A stretch of DNA of 64,000 bases, taken from positions 1,199,501-1,263,500 of the forward strand of contig NZ_CP030117.1 of the NCBI RefSeq assembly GCF_001039275.2, written 5' to 3'. The notes under the pieces are model-generated. The model saw only the letters and a list, made by a program, of their open reading frames with translations, had not been told where the DNA came from and did not search any database. The translations under genes were made by a program, and so were the position numbers. Source of the DNA: Brevibacillus brevis. GTDB lineage: Bacteria; Bacillota; Bacilli; Brevibacillales; Brevibacillaceae. Positions 9,022-17,342 of the stretch are shown piece after piece; the stretch's first letter is position 1; the number at the start of each line of letters is the position of its first letter.

Positions 9022-9963
9022 ATGCTCAACTTTTTTACATGGGTAGGCTCTATAGTGGGGGTACTCGCACTCGGATTGATTGGCTATGTGGCTTACCGCT
9101 ACTGGTACCATATGGGGCAGCTTCCGAAGCCGGAGTTTCGTCATCTGGACACGAAAAAGCCAGTGCCTGCCGACTGGAGTCATGATAAGGTTACATTTAC
9201 ATGGATCGGTCACTCGACGATTCTGTTGAATATGTTTGGTACGAAAATACTGACGGACCCGGTTTTGGGCGAGAAGCTCGGGATTAAGCTTGCAGGTGTC
9301 CATTTTGGTCCCAAGCGCTTTACGCCTCCTGCCCTCGACTTTACTGAAATTGGCGAGGTAGATATCATCTTGCTATCGCATGCCCATTTGGATCATGTCG
9401 ATCTGCCTACTTTGCAGAAAATAGCGAATCGCTCCACACATGTCATTACGGCGCACCAGACGAGCAAGCTGTTCAAGCATATGCCATTTGGTTCGTATGA
9501 GGAAATGCGGCCGGGAGAAGCCGTTACAACCAAAGAAGGAATTACAGTTACTGCGATTCCTGTTCGCCATTGGGGCAACCGCTTTCCATGGAATCACGAG
9601 TATGGCTACAACGGCTATATGATTGAGAAAAATAGCGTGCGCATCCTCTATCCAGGCGATACGGCATCTATCTCCATGGAAAATTTGCCGAAGCAATTCG
9701 GGCCGATCGATCTGGTATTTATGCCGATTGGCGCCTACAAGCCAGATTCGTATCAAGCAGCGCATTGTACGCCAGAGCAAGCATGGCAAATGTTCAAGGA
9801 GACTGAAGCCAAATGGCTGGTGCCCATTCATTGGAATACGTTTGTGCTCTCGCGTGAGCCAGTTGATGAGCCGTTCGAGCGTCTGTTGGCAGCAGCGGGG
9901 GACGAGAGAGACAGGATTGTTATTGAAAAACAAGGGGAAACGTTTTCGATCCCTGTTCAATAG
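9022..9963 (+). CDS. Membrane-anchored MBL-fold metallo-hydrolase
   Basis: 313 residues. An N-terminal membrane helix (about residues 4-25) is followed by a metallo-beta-lactamase fold domain with the zinc motif SHAHLDHVD (HxHxDH) near residue 120 and later VRHWGNR, YPGDT and PIHWNTF motifs. These are typical of the UlaG/NAPE-PLD-like branch (COG2220), which hydrolyses phosphodiesters or lactones; the substrate here is unknown. The start at 9022 is supported by AAAGGGAG and by the promoter lying over the upstream ATG. It stands alone and ends in a terminator. Confidence 0.85.
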   Translation: MLNFFTWVGSIVGVLALGLIGYVAYRYWYHMGQLPKPEFRHLDTKKPVPADWSHDKVTFTWIGHSTILLNMFGTKILTDPVLGEKLGIKLAGVHFGPKRFTPPALDFTEIGEVDIILLSHAHLDHVDLPTLQKIANRSTHVITAHQTSKLFKHMPFGSYEEMRPGEAVTTKEGITVTAIPVRHWGNRFPWNHEYGYNGYMIEKNSVRILYPGDTASISMENLPKQFGPIDLVFMPIGAYKPDSYQAAHCTPEQAWQMFKETEAKWLVPIHWNTFVLSREPVDEPFERLLAAAGDERDRIVIEKQGETFSIPVQ

Positions 9964-9976
9964 GTATGAAAAGTTG

Positions 9977-10003
9977 GCGACTGCTTACATGGCAGTCGCT
10001 TTT
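9977..10003 (+). terminator. Terminator after MBL-fold gene
   Basis: GCGACTGC pairs perfectly with GCAGTCGC across a 7-base loop, followed by TTTTCT. Confidence 0.85.
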
Positions 10004-10088
10004 CTAACGATATGAATAAATGGGAAGGGAATAGCTACCTTATTATAGAAATATTTTTATCGAAGAAGTTTTTTGAGGAGGGGTACCT

Positions 10089-11879
10089 ATGACAAAAGCA
10101 TTGCCACAACGCTGGGATATGGATGTGATTTTTCCTGGTGGTAGTGAATCGGAGGATTTTCGGGCGTTTTTAGGAACGTTGGAAGGGGATATTGCGAACC
10201 TGAAGGCTCGGTTGGAGCAATCTGACGCTAGTTTGCATGAAACAGCGGCTTTCAAGGAAGTTGTCACTCATGTCCAAAGCATTGCGGTGCGTGTGAGACA
10301 AGCAGGTGCATTCATTTCCTGCCTGACTGCTCAAAATGTAAAGGATGAGCCGGCCAAGCTGATGGGTGGGCGTGTAAAGAGCATCTCGGCTGCGTTTGGT
10401 GCAGTGTTGACGCGTTGGGAAGAAAAGCTGCTGGCTATCGACGAGGCTGCATGGGAGAATCTGTTGGCAGATGAAGAATTGCAACCGCTTGCTTTCGTGC
10501 TGAATGAGCGCCGCCGCCGTGCACAGGAAAAGCTGTCGCCTGAACAAGAAGTGCTGGCAAACGATTTAGCAGTAGACGGCTATCACGCTTGGCAAGATTT
10601 GTACAATGCGGTCGTGGGACGTATGAGTATTGAGGTTGAGGTCAATGGAGAGACGAAGCAGATGTCTGTCGGGCAAGCTTCTAACCTGATGAGCAGTCCT
10701 GACCGTGCTGTTCGTGCCCATGTTTTTGAAAAGTGGACAGAGGCTTGGGGCAAGGAAACGGAGCTGTGCGCGCAGGCGCTGAATCACTTAGGTGGCTTCC
10801 GTCTCTCTCTGTACCGTCATCGCGGCTGGGACTCCGTCCTGCGTGAGCCGCTAGATATTGGGCGGATGCAGGAAAAAACACTCGACGCGATGTGGCAGGC
10901 CATCGACAATCGCAAGGATCGTCTGGTTGCCTACCTGGAGCGCAAGGCAAAGCTGCTCGGTGTAGACAAGCTGAGCTGGTACGATGTAGGGGCTCCGGTT
11001 GGTAAGGTACATAAAGAAGTGTCTTACGATGAAGCAGCTGCCCTGATCGTTGAGCACTTCAACCGTTTCAATCCGAGCATGGCTGAGTTTGCGCAAAAGG
11101 CATTCGATGAGGGCTGGATCGAGGCAGAGGATCGTCCTGGCAAGCGCCCAGGCGGATTCTGCACGAGCTTCCCAGTCAGCAAGCAGTCCCGCGTGTTCAT
11201 GACGTATGCAGGAAGCGCAAGCAATGTATCCACACTGGCACATGAGCTGGGGCATGCGTATCATCAGCAAGTCATGTGGGATCTGCCAGCCCTTAACCAA
11301 AACTATGCGATGAACGTAGCGGAAACAGCATCGACCTTCGCAGAGATGATCCTCGCTGACGCTGCTGTGAAAAATGCAGCCAATGACGATGAAAAACTGG
11401 TGCTCTTGGAAGATAAGCTGCAATCCATTGTCGCGTTTTTCATGAACATCCACGCTCGCTTTATTTTTGAGAAAAACTTCTACGAGAAGCGCAAAGAAGG
11501 TCTCGTTAGCGCGGCTGATCTCGACCGAATCATGGAAGAGGCGCAAAAGCAAGCGTACAATGGAGCTTTGGCAGATTACGAGCCGCACTTCTGGGCATCC
11601 AAGCTGCATTTCTACATCACCTCGTATCCGTTCTACAACTTCCCATACACTTTCGGGTACTTGTTTAGCATGAGTGTTTATGCGCGTGCGCTTGAAGAAG
11701 GCGAGAGCTTCGCGCCGAAATACGATGCACTGCTCCAGGATACGGGCCGCCTGATGGTAGAGGAATTGGCGAAGAAGCATCTCGGTGAGGATATGACGAC
11801 AGTTGAGTTCTGGCAAAAAGCTGTTGATCTGGCTGTCGCAGATATCGACGAATTCCTGCGCCTGACAGAAGAAGCATAA
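10089..11879 (+). CDS. pepF: M3-family oligoendopeptidase F-like metallopeptidase
   Basis: 596-residue cytoplasmic zinc peptidase that degrades oligopeptides. The active site TLAHELGHAYHQQ (HExxH) is near residue 385, with the third ligand expected in the NVAETASTFAEM helix about 25 residues later, as in M3 enzymes. The N-terminal helical domain and total length match the PepF clade rather than thimet oligopeptidase. A strong GAGGAGGGG ribosome site precedes the ATG. The gene is monocistronic with its own terminator. Confidence 0.92.
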   Translation: MTKALPQRWDMDVIFPGGSESEDFRAFLGTLEGDIANLKARLEQSDASLHETAAFKEVVTHVQSIAVRVRQAGAFISCLTAQNVKDEPAKLMGGRVKSISAAFGAVLTRWEEKLLAIDEAAWENLLADEELQPLAFVLNERRRRAQEKLSPEQEVLANDLAVDGYHAWQDLYNAVVGRMSIEVEVNGETKQMSVGQASNLMSSPDRAVRAHVFEKWTEAWGKETELCAQALNHLGGFRLSLYRHRGWDSVLREPLDIGRMQEKTLDAMWQAIDNRKDRLVAYLERKAKLLGVDKLSWYDVGAPVGKVHKEVSYDEAAALIVEHFNRFNPSMAEFAQKAFDEGWIEAEDRPGKRPGGFCTSFPVSKQSRVFMTYAGSASNVSTLAHELGHAYHQQVMWDLPALNQNYAMNVAETASTFAEMILADAAVKNAANDDEKLVLLEDKLQSIVAFFMNIHARFIFEKNFYEKRKEGLVSAADLDRIMEEAQKQAYNGALADYEPHFWASKLHFYITSYPFYNFPYTFGYLFSMSVYARALEEGESFAPKYDALLQDTGRLMVEELAKKHLGEDMTTVEFWQKAVDLAVADIDEFLRLTEEA

Positions 11880-11902
11880 ATTCACGAATAAATAAGCTCG
11901 AA

Positions 11903-11935
11903 GCAGTCTGTCTCTTTTCCGACAGGCTGCTTTTT
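11903..11935 (+). terminator. Terminator after pepF
   Basis: GCAGTCTGTC / GACAGGCTGC stem (one G-U pair), 8-base loop, five Ts. Confidence 0.9.
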
Positions 11936-12059
11936 CGTTGAGAGATTGTTAATATCGCAGACGAAATCTTCGGATAACCTTTACCTGTGGTTTATAGAAT
12001 CCACGCTATTTTTTCGTACAGTAAAAGGGAAGGGAATACTTGCAAAGGGAGGCATCATA

Positions 12060-13022
12060 ATGGACACTGGCAGTCATCTTTTGTTGGGTGTCACACTGGC
12101 GGGCTTAGCCCATATCACGCCAGCAGTGGCACATGATCCGGCGCTTGCTCAGGCGCTGATGGTCGCAACGGTCGTGGGTTCTCATGCCCCGGATTTCGAC
12201 ACTGTGGCCAGACTTCGCGGTATTTCTTTTTACATTCGCTTTCACCGGGGAATTACTCATTCGATTCCCGCCTTGTTTCTGTGGCCCCTCATCATCAGTC
12301 TTCCTCTTGCCTGGGGGTTTGGTCTCATGGGGCAGTTTGGAATTTTGTACGGATGGACGCTGTTGGCTGTTGTGCTGCATGTTTTTCTCGATATGCTAAA
12401 CGCCTATGGAGTTCAATGTATTCGACCTATTACCAAGCGCTGGGTGCATTTGGATGTGCTCGCGATTTTTGAGCCACTGGTGTTCGCGGTTCACCTGGCA
12501 GCGGCGATATGGTGGATAGCTTTTAACGGAGATCCCACCGTGCTATTTCCGGTAGCATATGGGATGACGCTTGTGTATATTGGCGTGCGTGCTTGGCAGC
12601 ATCACCGCAACGTCAAGCGGGTAGCAAGGGCATTGGAAACAAGCGGCATATCCCATGTTTTCCCGAGCATACATCCTTTTCACTGGCGATTCGTCATAGA
12701 GACGGAGAAACTGTTTTACACAGGGAGAATCGAGTATGCACGCGTGATACTGGAGGATGTGTATCCAAAGCAGCAGCGTGATGCAATCATTCAGGCTACT
12801 GTCGGTGTAGACGGGGTTCGTGCTTTTCTCGGATTTGCTCAACGAATCCACGTCACGTGGAAGGAGATTGCTGATGGTTATGAAGTCACATGGAGCGATG
12901 TGCGCTTTTGGTACAACCGCAAGCTGCCATTTGGCGTAGATGTTGTCTTGGATCGTGATTTGAACGTCGTTGATCATCGGTTGGGTTGGCGAAAAAAAGC
13001 GTGGGACCCGCCGTTTGTATAA
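12060..13022 (+). CDS. YdjM-like membrane-bound metal-dependent hydrolase (COG1988)
   Basis: 320-residue integral membrane protein. The first half holds four or five hydrophobic segments and the family motifs MDTGSHLLLG, SHAPDFDTV and RFHRGITHSIPAL, whose His/Asp residues are thought to bind metal in the YdjM/DUF457 family. The C-terminal 140 residues are soluble. No reaction has been established for the family. An in-frame extension reaches upstream, but GGGAGG before the ATG at 12060 and the conserved start MDTGSH decide the start. Monocistronic, followed by a terminator. Confidence 0.85.
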   Translation: MDTGSHLLLGVTLAGLAHITPAVAHDPALAQALMVATVVGSHAPDFDTVARLRGISFYIRFHRGITHSIPALFLWPLIISLPLAWGFGLMGQFGILYGWTLLAVVLHVFLDMLNAYGVQCIRPITKRWVHLDVLAIFEPLVFAVHLAAAIWWIAFNGDPTVLFPVAYGMTLVYIGVRAWQHHRNVKRVARALETSGISHVFPSIHPFHWRFVIETEKLFYTGRIEYARVILEDVYPKQQRDAIIQATVGVDGVRAFLGFAQRIHVTWKEIADGYEVTWSDVRFWYNRKLPFGVDVVLDRDLNVVDHRLGWRKKAWDPPFV

Positions 13023-13038
13023 AAGGATTGTAGATAAG

Positions 13039-13067
13039 CCCCGTCAGTAAATCTGGCGGGGTTTTAC
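13039..13067 (+). terminator. Terminator after ydjM-like gene
   Basis: CCCCGTCAG / CTGGCGGGG stem with a 5-base loop and following Ts. Confidence 0.88.
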
Positions 13068-13145
13068 TGTTTTTTACAAAAGTAGCTAGGCAATATCCTG
13101 AAAGAATGATACACTGAAAAAAACTAAACGTTCGATGGTGATAGA

Positions 13146-14066
13146 ATGAATGGGTTATATTCGATCAAAGTAGAATGGTCTCCTGCGTATGAATGTATCA
13201 TTAGCCTCTACACTTACATTTACGAAAAGGAGCGCAAGCATTATTTGCTTGGTACGGCTTGGAAAGAGGAGACAAAACAAATGCTCCCGGCTTCTTTTGC
13301 AGATGAACTCGCAGATGAACGCTGGGAAGTACTCCACCGTTTGGTGCTGCTTGTAGCGCAATCACCGCAGACCCAATCCGTTGAAGAATTTCTTGGGTGG
13401 CTGGAAAGCATCCCGCCCGGTGAAATTTATGAGCGCCTCGCGCCATGGGTGGAGACAATCCCGCTGAACCTGGGGGAAATCCGTGATCGCAGTCTATCGT
13501 TGCTTACCCGATGGAATGAGCATTATTTTTCGAAAGTGGACCCACGCATTTTGGAGAATCTGCAACGAAGCGCCGATGAGCTGACAGTCCGCGCCAAAGA
13601 AACGCCTCCCATCGATTTGGTCGATCATGTTACGAATGGTATCTGGATTGAGCCGATGGAAGATTTGCGAGAGGTTGTACTCATCCCGCAATATCATTGT
13701 GCCCATTCTTCTGTTCTCGACTTTTATCGGGGGCTTGCCACTTGCATGTACCCTGTCAAAGATGCCGCAACGACCAAACCACAGCCGCTCCTGGAGCTGT
13801 TGTCTATCACACAGTGCCTAGCGGATGCGAAGCGCCTGCAAATCTTGCACTGCCTGGCAAAAAAGACGTGCACGCTCGGGGAACTACAGAAGCAAGTATC
13901 CTTAGCAAAAAGCACCGTCCATCATCATGTGACGGCGTTGCGCAGAGCGGGGCTGATTCGTGCTCACTACACAGGAAGTACGACGATTTCCTACTACAGT
14001 CTGCGAGAAGCCTTCGTCGAGCGTCTCCCGGTCTTACTGCGTTCCTTCTTCCATGGACCAGAGTAA
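13146..14066 (+). CDS. ArsR-type winged-helix transcriptional regulator with long N-terminal domain
   Basis: 306 residues. The C-terminal 90 residues form an ArsR-like winged helix (LADAKRLQILHCLAKKTCTL, then SLAKSTVHHHVTALRRAGLI). The N-terminal 200 residues form an all-helical domain of the kind seen in DUF5937-like regulators, probably for ligand binding or dimerisation. The ATG at 13146 has only a weak GGTGAT site; an internal ATG at 13281 has a better site, but the extra residues look like genuine family sequence, so the longer form is kept. An MFS transporter starts 50 bp downstream, so it probably controls that exporter. Confidence 0.8.
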   Translation: MNGLYSIKVEWSPAYECIISLYTYIYEKERKHYLLGTAWKEETKQMLPASFADELADERWEVLHRLVLLVAQSPQTQSVEEFLGWLESIPPGEIYERLAPWVETIPLNLGEIRDRSLSLLTRWNEHYFSKVDPRILENLQRSADELTVRAKETPPIDLVDHVTNGIWIEPMEDLREVVLIPQYHCAHSSVLDFYRGLATCMYPVKDAATTKPQPLLELLSITQCLADAKRLQILHCLAKKTCTLGELQKQVSLAKSTVHHHVTALRRAGLIRAHYTGSTTISYYSLREAFVERLPVLLRSFFHGPE

Positions 14067-14116
14067 TTTTGCTTATGGAAATGGCATGATTTTGTTGAGA
14101 GGGTAGGTTAATCAGT

Positions 14117-15355
14117 ATGAGCAAAATGAGGCAAGTGTGGGAGGCGTATCACCCGATTGTTCATCTGTTGATGGCAGGGACGGTGTTCGTTCAGCTCACC
14201 CAATCGATGAGTATTCCTTTTCTGGCCATCTATCTCGGTGAAACGACGAAGCTCTCTCACGCCTATATTGGACTGATTATCGGGGCAGGTCCTTTGGCTG
14301 GAACAGTAGGGGGATTTGTTGGCGGGATTCTCTCGGATTTGTTTGGCAGACAAAAGCTGATGTTTTTTTCCTTGCTTGCTATGGCGTGCTCGATTATCGG
14401 ATTCATCACGGTGGCTCATCCGATCGGTTTGCTGGTAATCAGCATGGTTATGGGCTTGGCGGCTTCGATTTTTGCGACGGTTTCAAAAGCGCTGATGGGT
14501 GACTTGACTCCCGAGCACAAACGTTTTCGTGTGTTCTCGAATCGCTATCTTGCGAACAATCTAGGTTTCGCGATTGGTCCTATGCTCGGTGCTTTTTTGG
14601 GGATTTCCGGCAGCAATCTGGCGTTTTTTCTGACGGCGGTATCCTTGGTGAGCTTTGCCGTCATTTTAGTAGTGGCATGTCGGAGATGTGGCGTCACTGA
14701 TGAGGGTGGGGGGAACGGAGAGGTAGAGCGAGCCAGTTTGGGTGAGATCTGGCAAGTGCTCAGAAGGGATGTCGTTCTTCTTACCTTTGTCACAGGCGGA
14801 GTCTTGTTAGTGACGGTGTACGGTCAGATGTCTGTTACGCTCTCCCAATACTTGCGGGAAAACTTTTCGGAGGGAGTCGCCTTGTTTGGAACCTTGATGA
14901 GCGTCAACGGATTTACCGTCTTGCTTTTGCAAATTCCAGTGACGAGACTGGTTGAGCGTTATTCCTTGTTTGCACGGATAGCAGGTGGCGCTGTATTGAT
15001 GGCCATAGGAGAAGTGGGCTTTGCTTTTTCGCCAGATTGGGCTTGGTTTATTACAGCGATGGTCGTATTTACGCTAGGGGAAATCTTGATTGTACCGGCG
15101 GAGTATGCGCAAATCGACGAGATCAGTCCCGCGAATATGAGAGGGACTTACTATGGAGCACAAAGCGCAACGATGCTGGGTAGCTTCCTCGGACCATGGG
15201 CAGGTGGTATGGTGCTCACCGCATATGGTGGCCCCGTGATGTTTTCGGTCATGGCAGTATTGGCGCTGGTCAGCTTGATCTTTTATTGGCTGGGACGCAG
15301 GCTGCATGAAAAGCGGAAGCAGCCTAGAAATGCAATTGTAGAGACAGCCATGTAG
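14117..15355 (+). CDS. MFS transporter, 12-TM drug exporter type
   Basis: 412-residue major facilitator protein with about 12 hydrophobic segments. The loop 2-3 signature is seen as GGILSDLFGRQKLM near residue 70, which fits proton-driven exporters of the DHA1 type. A cytoplasmic loop (residues 190-215) separates the two halves. It follows the ArsR-type regulator gene by 50 bp and is likely cotranscribed and controlled by it. Substrate unknown. The next transcription unit has its own promoter beginning just after this gene's stop codon. Confidence 0.9.
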   Translation: MSKMRQVWEAYHPIVHLLMAGTVFVQLTQSMSIPFLAIYLGETTKLSHAYIGLIIGAGPLAGTVGGFVGGILSDLFGRQKLMFFSLLAMACSIIGFITVAHPIGLLVISMVMGLAASIFATVSKALMGDLTPEHKRFRVFSNRYLANNLGFAIGPMLGAFLGISGSNLAFFLTAVSLVSFAVILVVACRRCGVTDEGGGNGEVERASLGEIWQVLRRDVVLLTFVTGGVLLVTVYGQMSVTLSQYLRENFSEGVALFGTLMSVNGFTVLLLQIPVTRLVERYSLFARIAGGAVLMAIGEVGFAFSPDWAWFITAMVVFTLGEILIVPAEYAQIDEISPANMRGTYYGAQSATMLGSFLGPWAGGMVLTAYGGPVMFSVMAVLALVSLIFYWLGRRLHEKRKQPRNAIVETAM

Positions 15356-15359
15356 CTTC

Positions 15360-15388
15360 TTGCCGATTGATTGCGAGTACCGTATAAT
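15360..15388 (+). promoter_or_regulatory. Sigma-A promoter of the leader RNA
   Basis: TTGCCG and TATAAT separated by exactly 17 bases. Predicted start near 15395, about 26 bases before a 7-codon ORF. Confidence 0.75.
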
Positions 15389-15420
15389 GGAAAGTATCTT
15401 TTTCAAAAGGGGACGTTTTG

Positions 15421-15444
15421 ATGTCGGTGTGTGTTCTTAACTAA
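15421..15444 (+). CDS. Leader peptide MSVCVLN (7 codons)
   Basis: ATG eight bases after AAGGGGA, encoding Met-Ser-Val-Cys-Val-Leu-Asn and then TAA. The stop lies in the base of the closing helix of the leader RNA. This is the layout of translation-sensing attenuators of antibiotic-resistance and polyamine genes, but the peptide matches no leader I can name. Confidence 0.6.
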   Translation: MSVCVLN

Positions 15445-15580
15445 GCAACTGGATAGGGTACTCCCAGAATTATTTTAGCAAAAACCACATTTCATGTCGG
15501 CTTATTTGCTATGGAAAAAGGGAGGCCTTGATTAGTTAAGAACTTACGGTCATCCATCTACCCATTTGCTCGACTACGGG

Positions 15581-15607
15581 AACCGTGCTCTTACGCACGG
15601 TTTTTTT
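15581..15607 (+). terminator. Leader terminator 1
   Basis: AACCGTGC / GCACGGTT perfect stem, 6-base loop, seven Ts, all before the BpsA-like gene. Confidence 0.9.
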
Positions 15608-15647
15608 GCGTGACTATCCACGCGCACGTAGCGAACGTATGCCCTCA

Positions 15648-15684
15648 AGGCGGAGATGAACGAATGTTCATGCTCTGCCTTTTT
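15648..15684 (+). terminator. Leader terminator 2
   Basis: 14-bp stem from AGGCGGAGATGAAC with one bulged G and one G-U pair, GAAT loop, five Ts. It lies 45 bp before the next gene. TCAAGGC at 15645-15651, overlapping the stem base, is complementary to GCCTTGA at 15525-15531 in the leader RNA. Confidence 0.8.
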
Positions 15685-15728
15685 GCGTGCATCAATGGGT
15701 CTATCCCTTTTGAAAAGAGGTATTCTAC

Positions 15729-16901
15729 ATGAAAAATTATATCGAAGACACCTATAAACAAGTGCGTTTACAAGAAGGACAACGAGTGATCGAACAATTT
15801 CTGCTCGCATGTTATTTTCATCCGGGTTTGCCTACGAAAGAGCTGGCGAGAAAGGTATTCTTGCCTGTACCTGTGGCGACTGCGATCAAAAAAGAGCTGA
15901 TCAAGGCAGGTGCCATACAGCAGGGGAACGGGGTGAGATGTACCGCAGAAGGGGAGGCGTTCATTGAGCAAAAGCTAGGGTATAGTGGGCTGGATCGTGA
16001 GCTGTACGAGAAGCTGATGAGAGACGACGAAGCCTGGAAAACCGAGCTGGCTGACTTGCAAGCGGAGATGGAGACGATTTTTGCTGAGCGTCCGCAAGTC
16101 GATGTACAGATCGATCAGTCCAAATGCACAGTCGAGACGAGCTTGCGCAGGGCAATCTTATGTTTACGGCATCAGAGCTTGGTGGGCAAAAAAATATTAT
16201 GTGTCGGGGATGATGATTTGGTCAGCATCTCGCTCGGACTTTTGCTCAAGCGCTTGTTTCCAGGGAAGCAACAACGTCCAGAGCAAATTGACGTAGTCGA
16301 TATCGATGAACGCTTTCTCCAGTACATTACGGATGTGTCCAGGCAAAAAGCACTGTCCGTAGCCTGCTATCAGGCTGATTTACGGCAGCCGCTGCCGAAG
16401 AAGTTGCAGGGTGGGTACGATTGCTTTTTCACCGATCCACCTTACACGCTGCAAGGAATGGCACTGTTTTTATCCCGCGGAATCAGTGGGCTGCAAAAGC
16501 AAAAAGGACTGTCCATCTTCTTGTCCTTTGCGCATAAATCGCCTGATTTCACGCTGAATATGCAACGGGAGTTCGTGATGGCAGGCTTGACTGTACGAGA
16601 GGTGCTCAGTCATTTCAATGAATATGAAGCGGCGCAAATGATTGGAAACAAGGGACAGATGATCGTGCTCACCACCACAGAGCTAACAGCTCCGACGATC
16701 AAGCATCCATTTCTGGAGTCGCTGTACACAGGCGAAGAGACTCCTTCCAAGCGTGAGTATCAATGCAAGCGTTGCAAAAGATCGATCCAGGTAGGGGCGC
16801 AGGCAAAAATAGTGACGATAGAGCAATTGAAAAAACGTGGATGCCCTCGTTGCAAGCACCAGAGCTTTGAGCTGGTGTCCCGCCGAAGAGCACAAGACTG
16901 A
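15729..16901 (+). CDS. BpsA-like (DUF43) branched-chain polyamine synthase family protein with C-terminal zinc ribbon
   Basis: 390 residues. Residues 15-90 form a winged-helix-like N-terminal domain, followed by a Rossmann domain with the DUF43 motifs VGDDDLVS, VDIDERFLQYI and FFTDPPYTLQGM. In thermophiles such proteins (BpsA) transfer aminopropyl groups to spermidine; the DPPY motif also resembles amino-methyltransferases, so the reaction here is uncertain. The C-terminus adds two CxxC pairs (CKRC and CPRC, about residues 340-375), a probable zinc ribbon beyond the usual BpsA length of about 350. AAAAGAGG precedes the ATG. The long upstream leader with uORF and two terminators suggests attenuation control. 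doxX follows after 53 bp. Confidence 0.78.
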   Translation: MKNYIEDTYKQVRLQEGQRVIEQFLLACYFHPGLPTKELARKVFLPVPVATAIKKELIKAGAIQQGNGVRCTAEGEAFIEQKLGYSGLDRELYEKLMRDDEAWKTELADLQAEMETIFAERPQVDVQIDQSKCTVETSLRRAILCLRHQSLVGKKILCVGDDDLVSISLGLLLKRLFPGKQQRPEQIDVVDIDERFLQYITDVSRQKALSVACYQADLRQPLPKKLQGGYDCFFTDPPYTLQGMALFLSRGISGLQKQKGLSIFLSFAHKSPDFTLNMQREFVMAGLTVREVLSHFNEYEAAQMIGNKGQMIVLTTTELTAPTIKHPFLESLYTGEETPSKREYQCKRCKRSIQVGAQAKIVTIEQLKKRGCPRCKHQSFELVSRRRAQD

Positions 16902-16954
16902 TTGTCTGCAAGAGGGCATATGGTAGTGGTGGAGGGGAGGGAGAATAAGAGAAG

Positions 16955-17293
16955 ATGGCTTACGAAAAAGCGTTTGCTTTATTGCGGATCGGGACAGGAA
17001 TCTTGTTTTTCATCCATGGCATAGCCAAGCTGCAAAAAGGGATGGCTAATGTTGTGATGACGTTTGGTGATCTCGGCTTGCCGGGGTGGCTGGCGTATCT
17101 GGTGATGATCGTAGAAGTGATCGGCGGTCTCGCGCTGATCATCGGAATCGGGGCGAGATACGCTTCCTGGGGATTAGCTGCGATCATGGCAGGAGCGATT
17201 GTGACAGTGAAATGGGCGAAAGGGTTTGTGGGCGGTTATGAGCTGAATTTGATCCTGATGCTTGTCACGATTTGTGTGGGTCTAAAAAGGTAA
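16955..17293 (+). CDS. DoxX-family small membrane protein
   Basis: 112 residues with four hydrophobic helices and the DoxX pattern RIGTGILFFIHGIAKLQKG at the start. DoxX proteins have been linked to redox and oxidative-stress complexes, but no reaction is established. GGAGGGGAGGGAG lies 10-20 bases before the ATG. Downstream of the BpsA-like gene on the same strand and probably cotranscribed with it; a bidirectional terminator follows directly. Confidence 0.85.
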   Translation: MAYEKAFALLRIGTGILFFIHGIAKLQKGMANVVMTFGDLGLPGWLAYLVMIVEVIGGLALIIGIGARYASWGLAAIMAGAIVTVKWAKGFVGGYELNLILMLVTICVGLKR

Positions 17294-17342
17294 AAAAGAG
17301 ATCCGGCTGAAGCGGTAAGCGGTCAGCTGGATCTCTTTTTTT
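17292..17342. terminator. Bidirectional terminator between doxX and helD
   Basis: AGAGATCC-GGCTGA pairs with TCAGC-TGGATCTCT, flanked by an A-run on the left and a T-run on the right, so it can serve both convergent genes. Confidence 0.9.

Larger units (their letters stand above)
15395..15607 (+). ncRNA. Structured leader RNA with embedded uORF and terminator (attenuator candidate)
   Basis: From the predicted start the RNA holds a ribosome site and 7-codon ORF, then a perfect 12-bp closing helix GTTCTTAACTAA (15433-15444) with TTAGTTAAGAAC (15532-15543). Inside are two further hairpins: CTGG/CCAG at 15449-15467 and TAGCAAA/TTTGCTA at 15476-15511, giving a three-way junction. An unpaired AGGGAGGCCTTGA lies between the last hairpin and the closing strand. 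A strong terminator follows at 15581. The left strand of the closing helix is exactly the last four codons of the uORF, so translation must open it. ACGGT at 15546-15550 could pair with ACCGT of the terminator arm. I do not recognise a known riboswitch core. The stretch holds no other gene. Confidence 0.65.

Noticed and set aside
10851..11885. 344-codon minus-strand frame inside pepF
   Set aside because: Antisense to the conserved HExxH region; composition is that of a complementary-frame shadow.
15395..15607. T-box, SAM, purine or 6S RNA for the leader at 15.4 kb
   Set aside because: No T-box GGTGGNACC, SAM-I core, purine junction or 6S open-bubble pattern; the uORF and 12-bp closing helix do not fit these families.
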